Shown piece after piece: positions 9,813-20,957 of a stretch of DNA of 64,000 bases (the stretch's first letter is position 1; each line of letters opens with the position of its first letter). The translations under genes were made by a program, and so were the position numbers. This DNA is from Purpureocillium takamizusanense (taxonomy: Eukaryota > Ascomycota > Sordariomycetes > Hypocreales > Ophiocordycipitaceae). Where the stretch lies: the NCBI RefSeq assembly GCF_022605165.1, contig NC_063068.1, positions 1,798,001-1,862,000 on the forward strand. The letters run 5' to 3'. Under the pieces are notes generated by a model. The model ran no database searches. It saw nothing but the letters and a program-made list of their open reading frames with translations, and was not told the origin of the DNA.

Positions 9813-10883
9813 CTACGAGTCGTCACCCAGCACGACCCACGTCTCGTCCGAAGACGCGTTGGGGCGGCTATGGCCGTCCACGGCGCTCAGGCGCATCTCG
9901 TGCTGAGAGAGCGTGTCGTCGAGATCGCTCTCAGAGAAGCAGTCGTAGTCGGAAAGAGTGTCGGTGACCAAGTCAGGGGGCTGCGACGTGTCGACGTCGA
10001 AAGAAGGGGGTTGCCCGGAGTCGGTGAGCTCGTACACGACCCGGAGGGGCGGATACGCGTGTCGAGGTGAATGTTGAATGTCCTCGTCGCCGGATGTCTC
10101 CAAGTGGCAGTTGTTGTCGTCGTTGGAGGGGAAGAATTGGGCGATGGCGGTGTCATCGCCGAGGTCGGAGAAGGACAGATCCAGGTGGAGGTTGAAGCCG
10201 GCCTTGTTGCCCCTGCGGGCGCGCTTTGCGGGGCGGATGGAGTAGACGGGCTGCTCGTGCTGGATGCTGTTGAGGTTGAAGACGGTATCCTCGCCGACGG
10301 AGCGGCGGTCACCATCATCATAGAGGAGACCCATGCTATACAGCTCGGCGACCTGTTGGTCGTCTACGTCGCGGGCGGCGGGGTCTCGTCGCAGACGGAC
10401 CTTGCCCTTGGCGGTACTTGCATCGCGAAAGGCCTCCTCTCGCTCGAGCGTGGGTCGCCTGACGAGGCGAAAGCGATCCGAGGGCAGCGGGACCTCGCTC
10501 CTAGCAAGATCCCGGCCCTCGTCCTCGTCTTGGCCACATAGACGGCCGCGGTTGGTGGGGTTGTTCCGACAGCGCTGGCGGGGAGGTGGCCGCGAATAGC
10601 TGTAGTGCTCTTTTAATTCGCTTTCGAAATGAACTCGCAGAGCGCCCTTGTTACTGCGGGCGGCGGGCAGAGGCCCTTGCTCGAACACAGCGGGAACACC
10701 AAGAGTCTCGTAGATGAGATGCGGGTCATTGGCCTCGGCGAGACGCTTCGCGTTGCCGCGGATAGTTTGGTTGTAGGAGCGGCGGAAGATGCGCCCCTGT
10801 CCCTGTCGCCGCGGGAGATGGCGGTTCTGGGTCACCGTCGCAGGAAGCGCGGCGCCGATGGCGTCGGCACCTGATGCATCCAT
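9813..10883 (-). CDS. Hypothetical acidic protein
   Basis: Single exon of 356 residues from the ATG at 10883. The frame is open upstream to 10964, but only from a TTG. I do not recognise the family. The N-terminal half is basic, with LPRRQGQGRIFRRSYNQT and NDPHLIYETLGVPAVF. A middle region is rich in Arg/Asp. The C-terminal third is strongly acidic and Ser/Asp-rich (for example DTLSDYDCFSESDLDD) and ends WVVLGDDS. A basic KRARRGNK patch could be a nuclear localisation signal. There is no signal peptide or membrane segment. Codon use and length make it a likely real gene. The basic-then-acidic composition would suit a nuclear or chromatin-associated protein, but that is only inference. Confidence 0.65.
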   Translation of the reverse strand: MDASGADAIGAALPATVTQNRHLPRRQGQGRIFRRSYNQTIRGNAKRLAEANDPHLIYETLGVPAVFEQGPLPAARSNKGALRVHFESELKEHYSYSRPPPRQRCRNNPTNRGRLCGQDEDEGRDLARSEVPLPSDRFRLVRRPTLEREEAFRDASTAKGKVRLRRDPAARDVDDQQVAELYSMGLLYDDGDRRSVGEDTVFNLNSIQHEQPVYSIRPAKRARRGNKAGFNLHLDLSFSDLGDDTAIAQFFPSNDDNNCHLETSGDEDIQHSPRHAYPPLRVVYELTDSGQPPSFDVDTSQPPDLVTDTLSDYDCFSESDLDDTLSQHEMRLSAVDGHSRPNASSDETWVVLGDDS

Positions 10884-11674
10884 GTTCGGAGACGCTGTGG
10901 GGGGATGATTTATAGGTGGTCGGATCTGCGATGGTTCGGTGATGGACGGGGGTTTGAACGACAACGTGTCAACTATGCCGATACCGATGTCGATGTCGGC
11001 GTTGCGTTGACCGGGGAAGTCGATGTTAGGGCGGAGGTGGCTGAACGATGTCGAGAAAAAGGCGTAGGACGTGTGTCGTGATGGTCTATGTCAAGAAGTC
11101 GCACTGGAACATTCCAAACCCTTGCTGCAAGAGCGCAAAGCAAAGGTGGTGAGAGGCAGCTGCTGCTGGTGGAAGGTGCAAGAGACGTCTAGAAGCGGGA
11201 GCATAGATGCGGTAGACAGGGCCGCAAACGACTTATATCGAGTGCCTCGCACGGGCGCTGGGGGCGTTGATGGTGATTGGCGGCCGGGGGGAGTCATCTG
11301 GTCCGACTCGGGAGGGGGGAGGGGGGAGGGACCTGCGCCTGATCGGCCGGATGCTGCTGGAGGTTGCTTGCTTCCCAGGTTGGGCTTGCTTGTTCATCAT
11401 CATGATGGATGGCGACAATGGCGTGAGTCACCTGGCCTGGCCTGGCTTGGGCGTACCCGACCTATCGAGGCGAGGCACTCCACTGCTGTTTTGGGATGAA
11501 GGGGTGGCGCAGCGCCGCCGCCGATTGGCCGCCGGGCCCGGGTCTGCTGGGCGTCTCGCTCGCTGCAACGGCTGCGTCAGAGGCTGAATCGCGAGCGACC
11601 GCCGGCGGGGGCGTTTTCTTGGGGGGCCTTGGGGGCTTGGAGGGGTGGCCGAGCGGGCGATTTCATGCCCGCTC

Positions 11675-11705
11675 CCTGATGAGCCCTGATGAGCCCTGAT
11701 GAGCC
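11675..11705. repeat. Triple direct repeat of CCTGATGAGC
   Basis: Three exact tandem copies of a 10-base unit, followed by a short GCCC-TTCG-GGG(C) hairpin-like sequence and a G/C-rich inverted segment (GGGGGGGAGG/CTGCTCCCCCC). Confidence 0.85.
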
Positions 11706-13404
11706 CTTCGGGGGGGGAGGCTGCTCCCCCCCAACGCAGCAACCTTGAAGCACTGCCTGCCTACCTGGTTTCCATGGGAATTGGAGCTGAAGACGCCCGC
11801 CCACCTCAGCCTGCCAGCCCAGCCGATAAGCCCAGCAAGGCAGCGGCGCCGACCCACCCGCACGCAGGTCGGGTCTGGTCGGTTCTGAAGCCGCCTGCCG
11901 TCGTGCCTGTGCATCTAGGCTGACGTCGTCATTCATGCCAGCCTGTATCATCATCATTCTCCCTGCCCGTTCCATCGAGGGCCGCCGTGCCGCCTTGCCT
12001 GTGCCAACGCCGCGACGTGCCCCCTCGGCCCCCTCGCCCCCTTCCGCGGGCCTCGGGTACCAGCGCTGCGTCCTGACGAGAGGCAGCCGGGCGACCAGAC
12101 ACGCTGGGCAGTCTCCAGCGCCCCGGCAGCGGCGGCGGCAGAAGCAGAAGCAGCAACAGCAACAGCATCACATGTTTGCTACAGAAAACGGGACGCCTTT
12201 CGAGTGCGATCACTTCACTACTAGATTGTACTCCGTATATGACTCAAGGTTTGGCTCCATGAACATGTAGCCACACGGCCTTGTTATCCAGGCCACGCCA
12301 CCCGCAGCCAATCTCCAGATGGTGTTTGCGGACGCTTGACTCTCAGGCCCTACAAGCGTCAGAGGAGCTCCCCAAGTATTAAAATCTACCTGCAAACTTG
12401 CACAGCATCAACACTAGGTATAGCGGCACAGCCAATCTCATAGAGACATGTGACGATTAGCAAACCAACGGGAAGCTGCGAGTTATTCTTCTGTTCACTT
12501 TTAAACGTAGGATCTGTGCCGCTTTTATATCAGTCACGAGCCGAAATACTAGACGGGCGCTCCAAGATACGGAATAGATGTAGCCTAGTGCCGTAAGAAG
12601 CGGTCATTTCAGGTGATCTATGATGCAATATATTTTTTATATAACCCGCGGCACGTCAAAGAGTGGCACCCATCTGTGAGGTGACGACCGAAAAGAAAAA
12701 GCGCATACAATCTTCCAAGTACGAAATAAAATGTTATTCCACTGCGCGACTCACATGGGACGCGGGCGACGAAAAAAAACGTAAAGGCGATTGCACCTGA
12801 ATATCGGACGCGACTGTAATATACTTCCATGGCAGTCGGGCGCTCGATGCTTCTTTTTGCGGATCTTGACCTTACGCCCAGCCCAACTACTAGATAAGGT
12901 ACGACGAGGTCAGTAGTTAACTTTGGATGTCGGGCCTAAGCAGGAGTTTTGCGGGCAAACCCCGTCGAGTGTTAGGCAGTGACGCTCGGTCTGCCCTCTC
13001 GTTTCATTTGATGTTTATCAAGATAGGTATGCCAGCACAGACACGCCCGACGGGCCGCTCGGGCGTTTATTTGCCTCAGCCTTCCACCCATCGCATTGCA
13101 TCGCATCGCATCGCACGGCTCCGGGGCGAGGAAAGTGCATTTAGCGGTTTGTAACTGCCTGCTCCTGGTTCCCTTGTTCGAGGACCTTCCCATGGACGCT
13201 CGCTCGTGCAGCCAGTGATAACGACGGGCACTCTCTCCAGCCGTCAGTAAGTCATTTACTACACAAGGTGCAGCCAACTCGCTACCTACCATATTGTGCC
13301 TGAAGAAGTACCTTACCTTGGGAACGCGTGTATCAGGTGGCATCCGACTTATCTTCCCTGGATCGCCCATTGGGCGGCCCCATCGCCCATCTCGGTAGGA
13401 GTTA

Positions 13405-13422
13405 GTACTTCGTGCGAAGTAC
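13405..13422. repeat. Perfect inverted repeat GTACTTCG-TG-CGAAGTAC
   Basis: Eight-base arms with a 2-base spacer. Related TACTTCGTA/TACGAAGTA words recur in other intergenic stretches of the window (near 9375, 41774 and 62011). Confidence 0.8.
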
Positions 13423-14989
13423 AGTAAGTCACGGGGCTGCCCAGTGGCCTGGAAAAGGGTGCCTCGCCCGAGCCCAGCCGGGCCAATCCGCGCCTAGCAC
13501 GCCCCCGGGCCCATGGCGCCGAGGGAGTGGAAGCCTGGCAGCTGAACCGCCGGGCACCTTTCTGGCGGCACTCCGACTACCAGGCAGTGAGGTGGGCACC
13601 AGGCTGCGTCCCTTCCAGCGTCACGACTCACTACTGGGCTCGCTTCCAAGTCCTAACCACTTCCGATGCGGGAGGGCCACGAGGACGCCTGCGATGCGAC
13701 TAGTTGGCTCTTTCTTCCACCTCGCATCGTTCAACTCCCAACAATTCCCCCCAGTCTCGTGCGATGCAGTAGCACAGTCACGGAATGCATCGCACCGGGC
13801 ACAGCAGCACAGCTCCCTCCTCTAAGCGCAACCGCCTCGTTTGCCTCGTCTCGCCGCCTAACTAACTACTCACTCCGCTAACAAGGGCATGCATGGCAAC
13901 TTACCTCAGACATCACATGTGCATGACGAGGCACCCTTGTCGAGTGATTGATATGCCGCTCCAGGCGGGCTTCGTCTTCCATATACCAAGTTAGTTACAT
14001 AGCGTCCTGCCGCAATGCCCAGGCCTCCCTGCCTGCCTGCACCGAGTACGTAACCTATTAGTCGTCGTCACGTCATCTTGCACCAAGCGCTCTCGCACCC
14101 TCGCTGCCCGCGCTCAACAAAACAGCCGCCTTATCCTCCTCGGGCTCCATTTTCGTCGCCTTGCAGCATGCCATCAAGGCGCAATACTTACGATCTCTCA
14201 GTTTCTGTCTCGCTGACGTGTTTGCCCCCCCCCCTTTCACCACACGGCTGAAATCCCCCCCATGTCCAGGAAGCCGTGGATTCCGTCCTCCCAGCCAGCC
14301 CCCCCATTCGGAGCATTGCTGTTTCCGCCACCTAACACGAGCAACAGCGATATTCCCTCCAAAATATCTCTCATAATTCCAGTCGTATGATCCGACTCGC
14401 GTCCCGCGATCCTGCGTGGCGATCCCGCATCTAAGCGCTGCAATGCAGGCTCCAAGACATGGCTTTCATGTCCTTCGTAGATTCGTTTGACAACGATTTC
14501 GACATGCACTTCCACTCAAGAGCTGCACTTATCGGTTCGCGCTCCCCTATCTGGGCTTTGGATGCGTCAGCCGCGTCATCGTCTAGGATTCTAGTACATG
14601 CTCGATCTCGTAGATACGACCTATAGCCCTTCAGCTTCTAATTCTTCCTGGTCTATTGTCAATGGTTTTGTGACGGTTCATGGAGGTGCAGCGGAGCACA
14701 ACAGCACACACCTGTCGCCGTGGTCGCGTCGTGTATGCTTGATAGCGGTCACAAAGCTCAGTCACGAGATGAGAAAGATCCCTTCGAGTACGCTTGACAA
14801 ATAGCGCGCCATGGCGGCAGGTCAGCATTAACACTTATTATATCGCTCTCTGTCATATACGGTCTTCACCAATGTCGGGCTTACGACCCGGGTTTCCGAG
14901 CCGCAAAGGAGCAAAAAGACCAGAGTCAGATCATGGTCCTCCAGTAAATACGTTATATACTTGCTCGTTGCACGCTGAAAGCTGAAAGC

Positions 14990-15256
14990 TCAAAAGCTGG
15001 CAGTACACTCCCTTAGCAGCGTGTAGGGACGAGCGCGCAGGCCAAGATGCGAAGTCAAATTGCCGGATAAGCCTTTCCCTTCACGCTCTGGCCCAACGTC
15101 CATGATAGGAGTTCCTCGACTTGGATTTATTACGCCATCTGCATTGGCAACAAATCTATCGGCATCCAGCTTTTGAGTCGAAATGGAAGTGCCATGTCTA
15201 TAGAACTGGACGTGTTCGCACAGTAGTACCGCCACGGCCAGTATCGCACCTCGCAT
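14990..15256 (-). CDS. Possible small secreted protein (88 residues)
   Basis: An ATG-initiated ORF with a hydrophobic N-terminus (MRGAILAVAVLLCEH) that could be a signal peptide, then a polar stretch containing two further cysteine-poor segments. It lies 70 bp downstream (3' side) of the NmrA-like gene on the same strand. I recognise no family. Its size, isolated position and lack of a cysteine pattern make it a weak candidate. It may be a chance ORF. Confidence 0.2.
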   Translation of the reverse strand: MRGAILAVAVLLCEHVQFYRHGTSISTQKLDADRFVANADGVINPSRGTPIMDVGPEREGKGLSGNLTSHLGLRARPYTLLRECTASF

Positions 15257-15326
15257 GAGTTACCAAACCAACCCGTCTTTCTCGGTGGCCCGTGTCGTGT
15301 ATCATGACCCTCGCACTCATTTCACA

Positions 15327-16343
15327 TCATGTCTGCTTCTCCGCCGCGCCCAGCTGCACATCCCTAAGATACTCCCTCACATCCACCATCTTCATCCCCC
15401 GCCTCGCATTCACCGTCCCCGCCTTCCCCCAAGCCACGCCCCTCGCCCGCGCAAACGTGCCCCTATACTTGGTCATGACGCTGTCGGGCTGCTCCTCGAG
15501 CTGCTTCGCCAGCGCCTCCTCGTCCCACAGCTCTCTCGTGAACTCGTCGTCGCCTCCTCCGAGCCGCCGCTCGTCCAGCAGGTCCGCCAGTCGCGCGTAC
15601 GAGATGGTGTCGCCCGCCGTGTAGACCGCCGCGTTGACGCCCTCGCCCCGCGGGTCGAGCACCATCTCTGCCGTGACGCGCCCAATGTCCCCCGGGGCCG
15701 TCACGGTGATTTCGTTGCCCCAGTGGCCCAGGGCACGCACCGTTCTGCTCTGCAGGTCGACGACGCCAAAGGTGGGCTCGAAGAGGAAGCTCATGAAGAG
15801 ACCCGTCGAGACGATCGTCCACTCCGTGGCGCTTTGCGCGTGCAACACCCTCCGCACCTCGAGCTGCTCGTCGAACAAATCTTGCGCGCTGCCCTTGCCA
15901 ATCACGTCGTAGTCCATGCCGAACTGCCAGGGAAAATACCTCCGCACGCCTGCCTTGAGGGCCGCCTCAGCCAGCTTTGTTTGAGTTCCCGATGGCAGCT
16001 CCATCCCACAGCACGACACCACGGTATCGTAGCGCGCCATAATCTCTGCGAGCTCCTCGATCGATGCGGCCACTACATCGGCGGCCTCGAACCCCGTCCC
16101 GAGGGCCCGGATGTGCTGCACGGCGCGCTTCTTTGCCGGTGCCGCCGAGTCTAGGGTAGCCTGGCGGAGCAAGACGCTGAGGGTGACGACGCGCGGGCGC
16201 AGCGGGTGAGCGGCCAGCGCGGTCAGGACGGCGAGGCCGAGCTCTCCGGCGCCGAGAATGAGGACGCTGGGCGGTGTCATGATGGGACCGTTGTGTGCGC
16301 GATTGAGTGCGGCGAGGTTGGTCTCTGTCAGGTCTGAAGTCAT
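15327..16343 (-). CDS. NmrA-like / isoflavone-reductase-like NAD(P)-binding protein
   Basis: Single exon of 338 residues from the ATG at 16343. A second in-frame ATG at 16280 would start the protein just before the Rossmann strand and is an equally good start (317 residues). The glycine-rich NAD(P) motif VLILGAGELGLAVL lies at the N-terminus. The body contains YDTVVSCCGMELPSGTQTKLAEAALKAGVRRYFPWQFGMDYD and TEWTIVSTGLFMSFLFEP in separate conserved blocks, typical of the NmrA/isoflavone-reductase-like atypical SDR group (PF05368/PF13460). There is no Ser-Tyr-Lys triad. Members act either as NADPH-dependent reductases of small aromatic compounds or as redox sensors. The sequence does not decide between them. 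The adjacent gene is a secreted protease with no obvious link. Confidence 0.85.
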   Translation of the reverse strand: MTSDLTETNLAALNRAHNGPIMTPPSVLILGAGELGLAVLTALAAHPLRPRVVTLSVLLRQATLDSAAPAKKRAVQHIRALGTGFEAADVVAASIEELAEIMARYDTVVSCCGMELPSGTQTKLAEAALKAGVRRYFPWQFGMDYDVIGKGSAQDLFDEQLEVRRVLHAQSATEWTIVSTGLFMSFLFEPTFGVVDLQSRTVRALGHWGNEITVTAPGDIGRVTAEMVLDPRGEGVNAAVYTAGDTISYARLADLLDERRLGGGDDEFTRELWDEEALAKQLEEQPDSVMTKYRGTFARARGVAWGKAGTVNARRGMKMVDVREYLRDVQLGAAEKQT

Positions 16344-16736
16344 GACGCCAGCGCTTGATTCATGTATCCATCAGTGATGTCGCCTCAGCTTCTTGGTCTC
16401 CACAAGCAGTTGCTCATTTAGGCTCCTTCGTCGCCGCTTGGTTGCTTAGAAATGGAGAAGCGTTGAATCCATGCGGACTTAACGCTCTCAAGAGGCTGGC
16501 AGAGTGCCAAACACCGTCTCTTATTATTGAAGCGTGGATGTGGACCGACGGCGGTTGTCTTGGCTCGGGAGGCGGCTAACTAACGCCGGATTAGAAACTA
16601 AAGTCCGATGCATGCAAGACAGGCGACAGGCAGCGCGCGTAACGCCAGGCCGTGGCCTGACAAATATATATGTACATTGCTCAGCTGACACGTCAAATAC
16701 ATCCCTCCATAGACATAATTCTGGTCCATCCAACTA

Positions 16737-18138
16737 TTAGCCCCTCGGCGCGATGTTGAGGTTCTTGTTGGCAAACCCAACCGTCATCGCGCCGAGGTCA
16801 AATACCACAAACTGCGCCTTGATCAGTACATCTCCCAGGATCGCGAACCCGATCTTGTCTGAGGTCTGGATGCCGCCAAAACACGTGGTATCGTTGACCT
16901 TGCCATAGTTGATGTACGCGCCTGGGACGAATCCGCGGTACTGCCCGATGGCAAACCAAAAGTCGGGTGGCGTTTGCGCACACGGATACAAGTACATGCC
17001 CTTGTCATCGAGGGTAGCGCCTGGCACTTTGTTCCAGTAGGCTTTGAGCATCTCTTCGGGTACCAGCAGCAGCGAAGTGCCCGTGTCGACAATGGCGTTC
17101 CACGCATACGATTTGAGGTCGTTGGTGTTGTTGCCCACCTGGTATCCCGTGAGGGAAATCTTCCAGTATGGCGACTGCGGGTCGATCTTGGCGTACTGGA
17201 TCTGGTCCTTGTACTCTGACTGGTTGATGTAGCCAAAATTGTAGTTGCCCGGCTGCTGCCTTTTCAGGTTGGATGTGAAGAGAGGCTGCGCTAGGTCCTT
17301 CTGGATATTGTCCATGTATGTGAGCTGCGCTTCGGGCTTGACAGTATTCGCCCGGGACATGGACAGGCCCAGGATCCCCGACGCGAAAGAATCCGCCGCA
17401 ATCTCTGGAGAGACAGTGACAGCAGCCTCCACGGCTTGTTGGTCAAAGTACGTTTGTCCAATCTGCACCCGATCCTTGTATACAATACCCGACGCGCCAG
17501 ACTCGTCACCATACTTGATCTGCCATGTATAGTTTTGCTGGAGTTTCGCTGTTGACGAATCCTCTGGAAGATATAATGTCTGGCGATTGACGCTCTCCTT
17601 GGCCGTCTTGGACGAGAAAACCCATCTGTCATGACACGTCAGATCTCATCGTGGAAGAGGCTTGCAAGTCGCTTACAAGTCTGCGGAGCCCGTATCCAGG
17701 TTGACGTTGATGGTCTGCGGCGGGGTACCAAAGCCGACGGGCACGACATATTCCGAGTCGTACGTCGCGGCCGGAGTAGCCTGCACTGTACCGCTTTCTC
17801 CGACTGCACCGGGTGGTTAGCACACGCAGCCAGGGAGCATCTGCCGTTGCATGCGGTATACCTTGGGGCGAGAGGGCCATGAACTTAGTCATGAGCGCCG
17901 GGTTCTTTTTGACTGCGCGCATGAGCTGTGGTGGCAGCGACTTGCCATATCTCAAATGCGCCTTTATAAAGGCTGTCGGCACGTCGAGACCCTGGAAGTT
18001 CTTGTTGGGGATTTGGGCCACGCTGAAGGTTTTGCCGTCGCGCTTCTCCCTCGCGTGCGAGGACGAATCGACGCGCGATCCAGGAACGGCGCCCTCTGCG
18101 AGCAGAGCGAGGGCGAGGAGAGCAGTCGGCGTCTTCAT
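16737..18138 (-). CDS. Secreted pepsin-like aspartic protease
   Basis: Three exons, 18138-17862, 17803-17677 and 17625-16737, give 430 residues. Both introns (58 and 51 nt) split codons in matching phase. The N-terminal signal peptide (about residues 1-20) is followed by a basic propeptide region (GKTFSVAQIPNKNF). The two catalytic aspartates of family A1 are present: DTGSADLWVFSS, assembled across the second intron, and DTGTSLLLVP. A CAQTPPDF...TCFGGIQ pair could form the usual C-terminal-lobe disulfide. Other blocks are KYGDESGASGIVYKDRV and ILGDVLIKAQFVVFDLG, typical of the A1 C-terminal lobe. It should act outside the cell at acidic pH, in nutrition or host/substrate degradation. No GPI-anchor tail is seen after residue ~425. 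Confidence 0.95.
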
Positions 18139-19214
18139 GATGGCGTTGAGAGTCCGTCCTGGGGATGGCGACGACTCCTACAACAACGACAACGTTTAGC
18201 CGGGCGGCGGATAGTAAAAGAGAGACTGGGCCCCACGAGTTTAACGAGTGTAAGTGATGGTCCCATCGTGTCGGTAAGTGTCGAGGCTCATGTGATTCTT
18301 AACAGTGTGCAGCGTCCTGCTGAGGAATGACGATCAACTCCCATGTGCTCGGGTGCTGGAACGCGACCTAAAGTAAACAAGCCATGAGACGCCTACTTTC
18401 TGACACGGTTCACTTGGAGCTAGCACGAGCTTGTGTTGAAACAGCGGATTGAGACATTCTACCGTCTAGTTAACCGGGTGCGAGCGGGTCGGCCAGAGAC
18501 ATGGCGCCGAGCTCACTTCAGAGGATGCGCGTAGGATATGTTTGCCAAGAAAGGACCGCCGTCTCTTGTGCGAGCTGAGCTGAAGGAAGCATCTAGGTTG
18601 TGATGAAATCCGGCCAAGGTCTATCGGGTTGGTTCGACACAGCGCCAGCATATTCTCGTGAACGGATTACCCTGGGCATCCATCTGGGCCGCCAAACTCC
18701 GTACGACAGATAGCCAGGTCCGACACATCCGAGAGCAGACATGGTGGTTCGAGTCACCTCGCTGAGATGCGCCTCGGTCGAGTCACCTCGCGTGAGCCTG
18801 CATGGCGGACGGTGACGGCGGAGTCGAGGCGGTGACGATGGCGCGGGCTTCCTTGGTGTTTCCAGGTTGGCTGACTGTGGAGAGAACAACCTAATAAACA
18901 GTGGAGGCTCCATCGGCGGCCGCTGCGTGAGCGCCCAAGACTGCCTGAGCTATCTAACGCAGGGACGGACGGCCAGCACTGGGGGGCTCATGCAGTACAG
19001 TCCATGAGTCACTATGAACCCCACTGAGGTGAGCAATGGAGGGAAGTGGCCCCCCCTAACGGGTGGCGCTGTGGCTGCCCGCGCCATCCACCCGACACTC
19101 ACCACTTTTTGGCGGACGGATTTTTTTCTAGATAAGATACGCCGCGGGGCAGACCGTTGACAGTCTCGACAGAACTTTCCCACCACAAGCAGTTACCCTT
19201 CACGCCTTCGCACC
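18139..19214. other. Intergenic between divergent protease and RIO1 genes
   Basis: Shared upstream region of the leftward protease gene and the rightward RIO1 kinase gene. It includes an imperfect direct repeat of TCGAGTCACCTCGC (around 18746-18795). No coding sequence is supported. Confidence 0.6.
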
Positions 19215-20957
19215 ATGGCGGATTCGAGCACAACGGCAGCAGCCTCTCCGGCCGCGCCGCACCAACCGCCCTTCACATATACCGCCAACCAGGGCTACGA
19301 GCAAACGCAAGAGGTCCCGCCCGAGGTGCGCATGCACAGAGGCGCCCTGCACCCGGACCAGCACGACGACGACAACGATGATGAGCTAGACGACATCTTC
19401 AACGACAGCGACGAGGCGAACCTCGACGACGACGATGGATGGGCCGCCGAGGCTGGCGACCTGACAAAGACCTACAACCGCCAGCGCCAGCTCAACGACA
19501 GCAATGCCGCCGCCCCGCGTTCCAACCAGCAGAAGCCCAAGGCCAACACCTTTGCCAGCGTCGACGACCAGGTCTCAGCGCTGGCCAAACATGCGGCCAA
19601 GATTCGCCTTGACAGTGTCAAGCAAGATGACGACAAGGATAAAGACAAGGCCGACCGCGCCACGAGCGAGCAGGTGCTGGACCAGCGCACACGCATGATC
19701 CTCCTCCAGATGATCAACCGCGGTGCTGTCAGCGAGGTCCACGGCGCCATCAGCACAGGCAAGGAGGCCAACGTCTATGGCGCCGTCCTGCACGACGACG
19801 CCACCGGCGAGACCATCCATCGCGCCATCAAGGTCTACAAGACAGCCATCCTCGTCTTCAAGGACCGCGAGAGGTACATCACCGGGGAGCACCGCTTCAA
19901 GGGCGGCTTCGACAAGGGCAACAACCGCAAAATGGTCAAGCTCTGGGCCGAGAAAGAGTACCGCAACCTGCGGAGGATTCACACTGCCGGCATTCCCTGC
20001 CCGGAGCCCATCAACCTAAAGCTACACGTTCTCGTCATGGGCTTCCTCGGAGACAGAAAGGGATGGGCGTACCCCCGGCTACGCGATGCCGTCCTTCAAG
20101 GGGACGACGTCGACCAGCAGTGGAGGGGCCTGTACCTGCAACTCCTGGGGACCATGCGCAAGATGTACCAAGTCTGCCGGCTGGTGCACGCCGATCTGAG
20201 CGAGTACAACATCCTCTACCACAAGGGCACGCTATACATCATCGACGTGTCGCAGAGCGTCGAGCCCGACCACCCGCGCTCGCTCGAGTTCCTGCGCATG
20301 GACATCAAGAACGTCGGTGACTTTTTCCGGCGCAAGGGTGTCGACACGCTCACGGACCGCGCCATCTTCAACTTCATAACCGCCCCGACAGGATCCGTCG
20401 AGGCACCTGACATGCTCCAGGCGCTGGAGAAAATTTACGAGGCCAGGGAGTCCGCCACGACTGAGGAAGAGGCGGCCAGGTTCGAAGTCGACAACGAGGT
20501 ATTCCGAAACCAGTACATCCCGCAGACGCTCGAGCAAGTGTACGACATCGAAAAGGACGTGCAGAAGCTGGGTGAGGGTCACGGAAGCGACCTAGTCTAC
20601 AGCAACCTGCTTGCCGACCAAGTGGTCAAGCCAAAGGCTGACGGCGAGGGTGAGGCCGAGGATGACGAGAGCGCCGACGAGGACTCTGGAGACGGTGCCT
20701 CCCAATCCAGCGACGGGTCGGGAAGTGACGATGGCACGTTCGAAAAGGGCAGGCCACGCGGGCGACGATTCGAGGACAAGGATGAGAAGAAGGTATGTGT
20801 CTCAGGCGTCCTGGTGCGTTACGCAGCACAACTCTAACAATTGGTGCAGCAACACAAGCAAGCTGTCAAGGAGGCCAAGCGCGAGAAGCGCAAGGAAAAG
20901 ATGCCAAAACATTTGAAGAAGAAGATTGTGTCGAGCACCTCCCGGAGGAAGAAGTAG
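19215..20957 (+). CDS. rio1: RIO1 serine/threonine kinase/ATPase, 40S ribosome maturation
   Basis: Two exons, 19215-20792 and 20850-20957, encode 561 residues. The 57-nt intron starts GTATGT, has a CTAAC branch site and ends CAG, in phase 0. RIO1 signatures are present: the P-loop-like STGKEANVYGA, AIKVYKT with the ATP-binding lysine, the catalytic loop LVHADLSEYNILYH, and the metal-binding IIDVSQSVEPDHP. The N-terminal ~100 residues are acidic. The C-terminus has an acidic segment and then a very basic tail, mostly encoded by exon 2 (KEAKREKRKEK...KKKIVSSTSRRKK). This matches the acidic/basic tails of yeast Rio1. The known family role is cytoplasmic maturation of the pre-40S subunit (20S to 18S rRNA step) plus nuclear functions. 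It is an essential, single-copy, conserved eukaryotic gene. Confidence 0.97.

Larger units (their letters stand above)
10884..14989. other. Long gene-poor region
   Basis: No convincing gene over about 4 kb. The first part is the upstream region of the acidic orphan gene. It carries a triple direct repeat (11675-11705), a relatively AT-rich island with many TA steps (about 12180-12900), tandem GCATC units near 13090, and a perfect 8-bp inverted repeat GTACTTCG/CGAAGTAC at 13405-13422. No transposase, reverse transcriptase or terminal repeat pair was recognised. Confidence 0.55.

Noticed and set aside
11675..11720. CTGATGAG words suggesting a hammerhead ribozyme
   Set aside because: The required GAAA box and flanking stems I/III are absent; the words are simply a tandem repeat.
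15255..16154. 299-codon open frame antisense to the NmrA-like gene
   Set aside because: Shadow of the real gene; translation is Arg/His/Leu-rich without domains.
18740..18800. GGTTCGAGTCACC resembling a tRNA B-box
   Set aside because: No matching A-box, and the word is part of an imperfect direct repeat rather than a cloverleaf.
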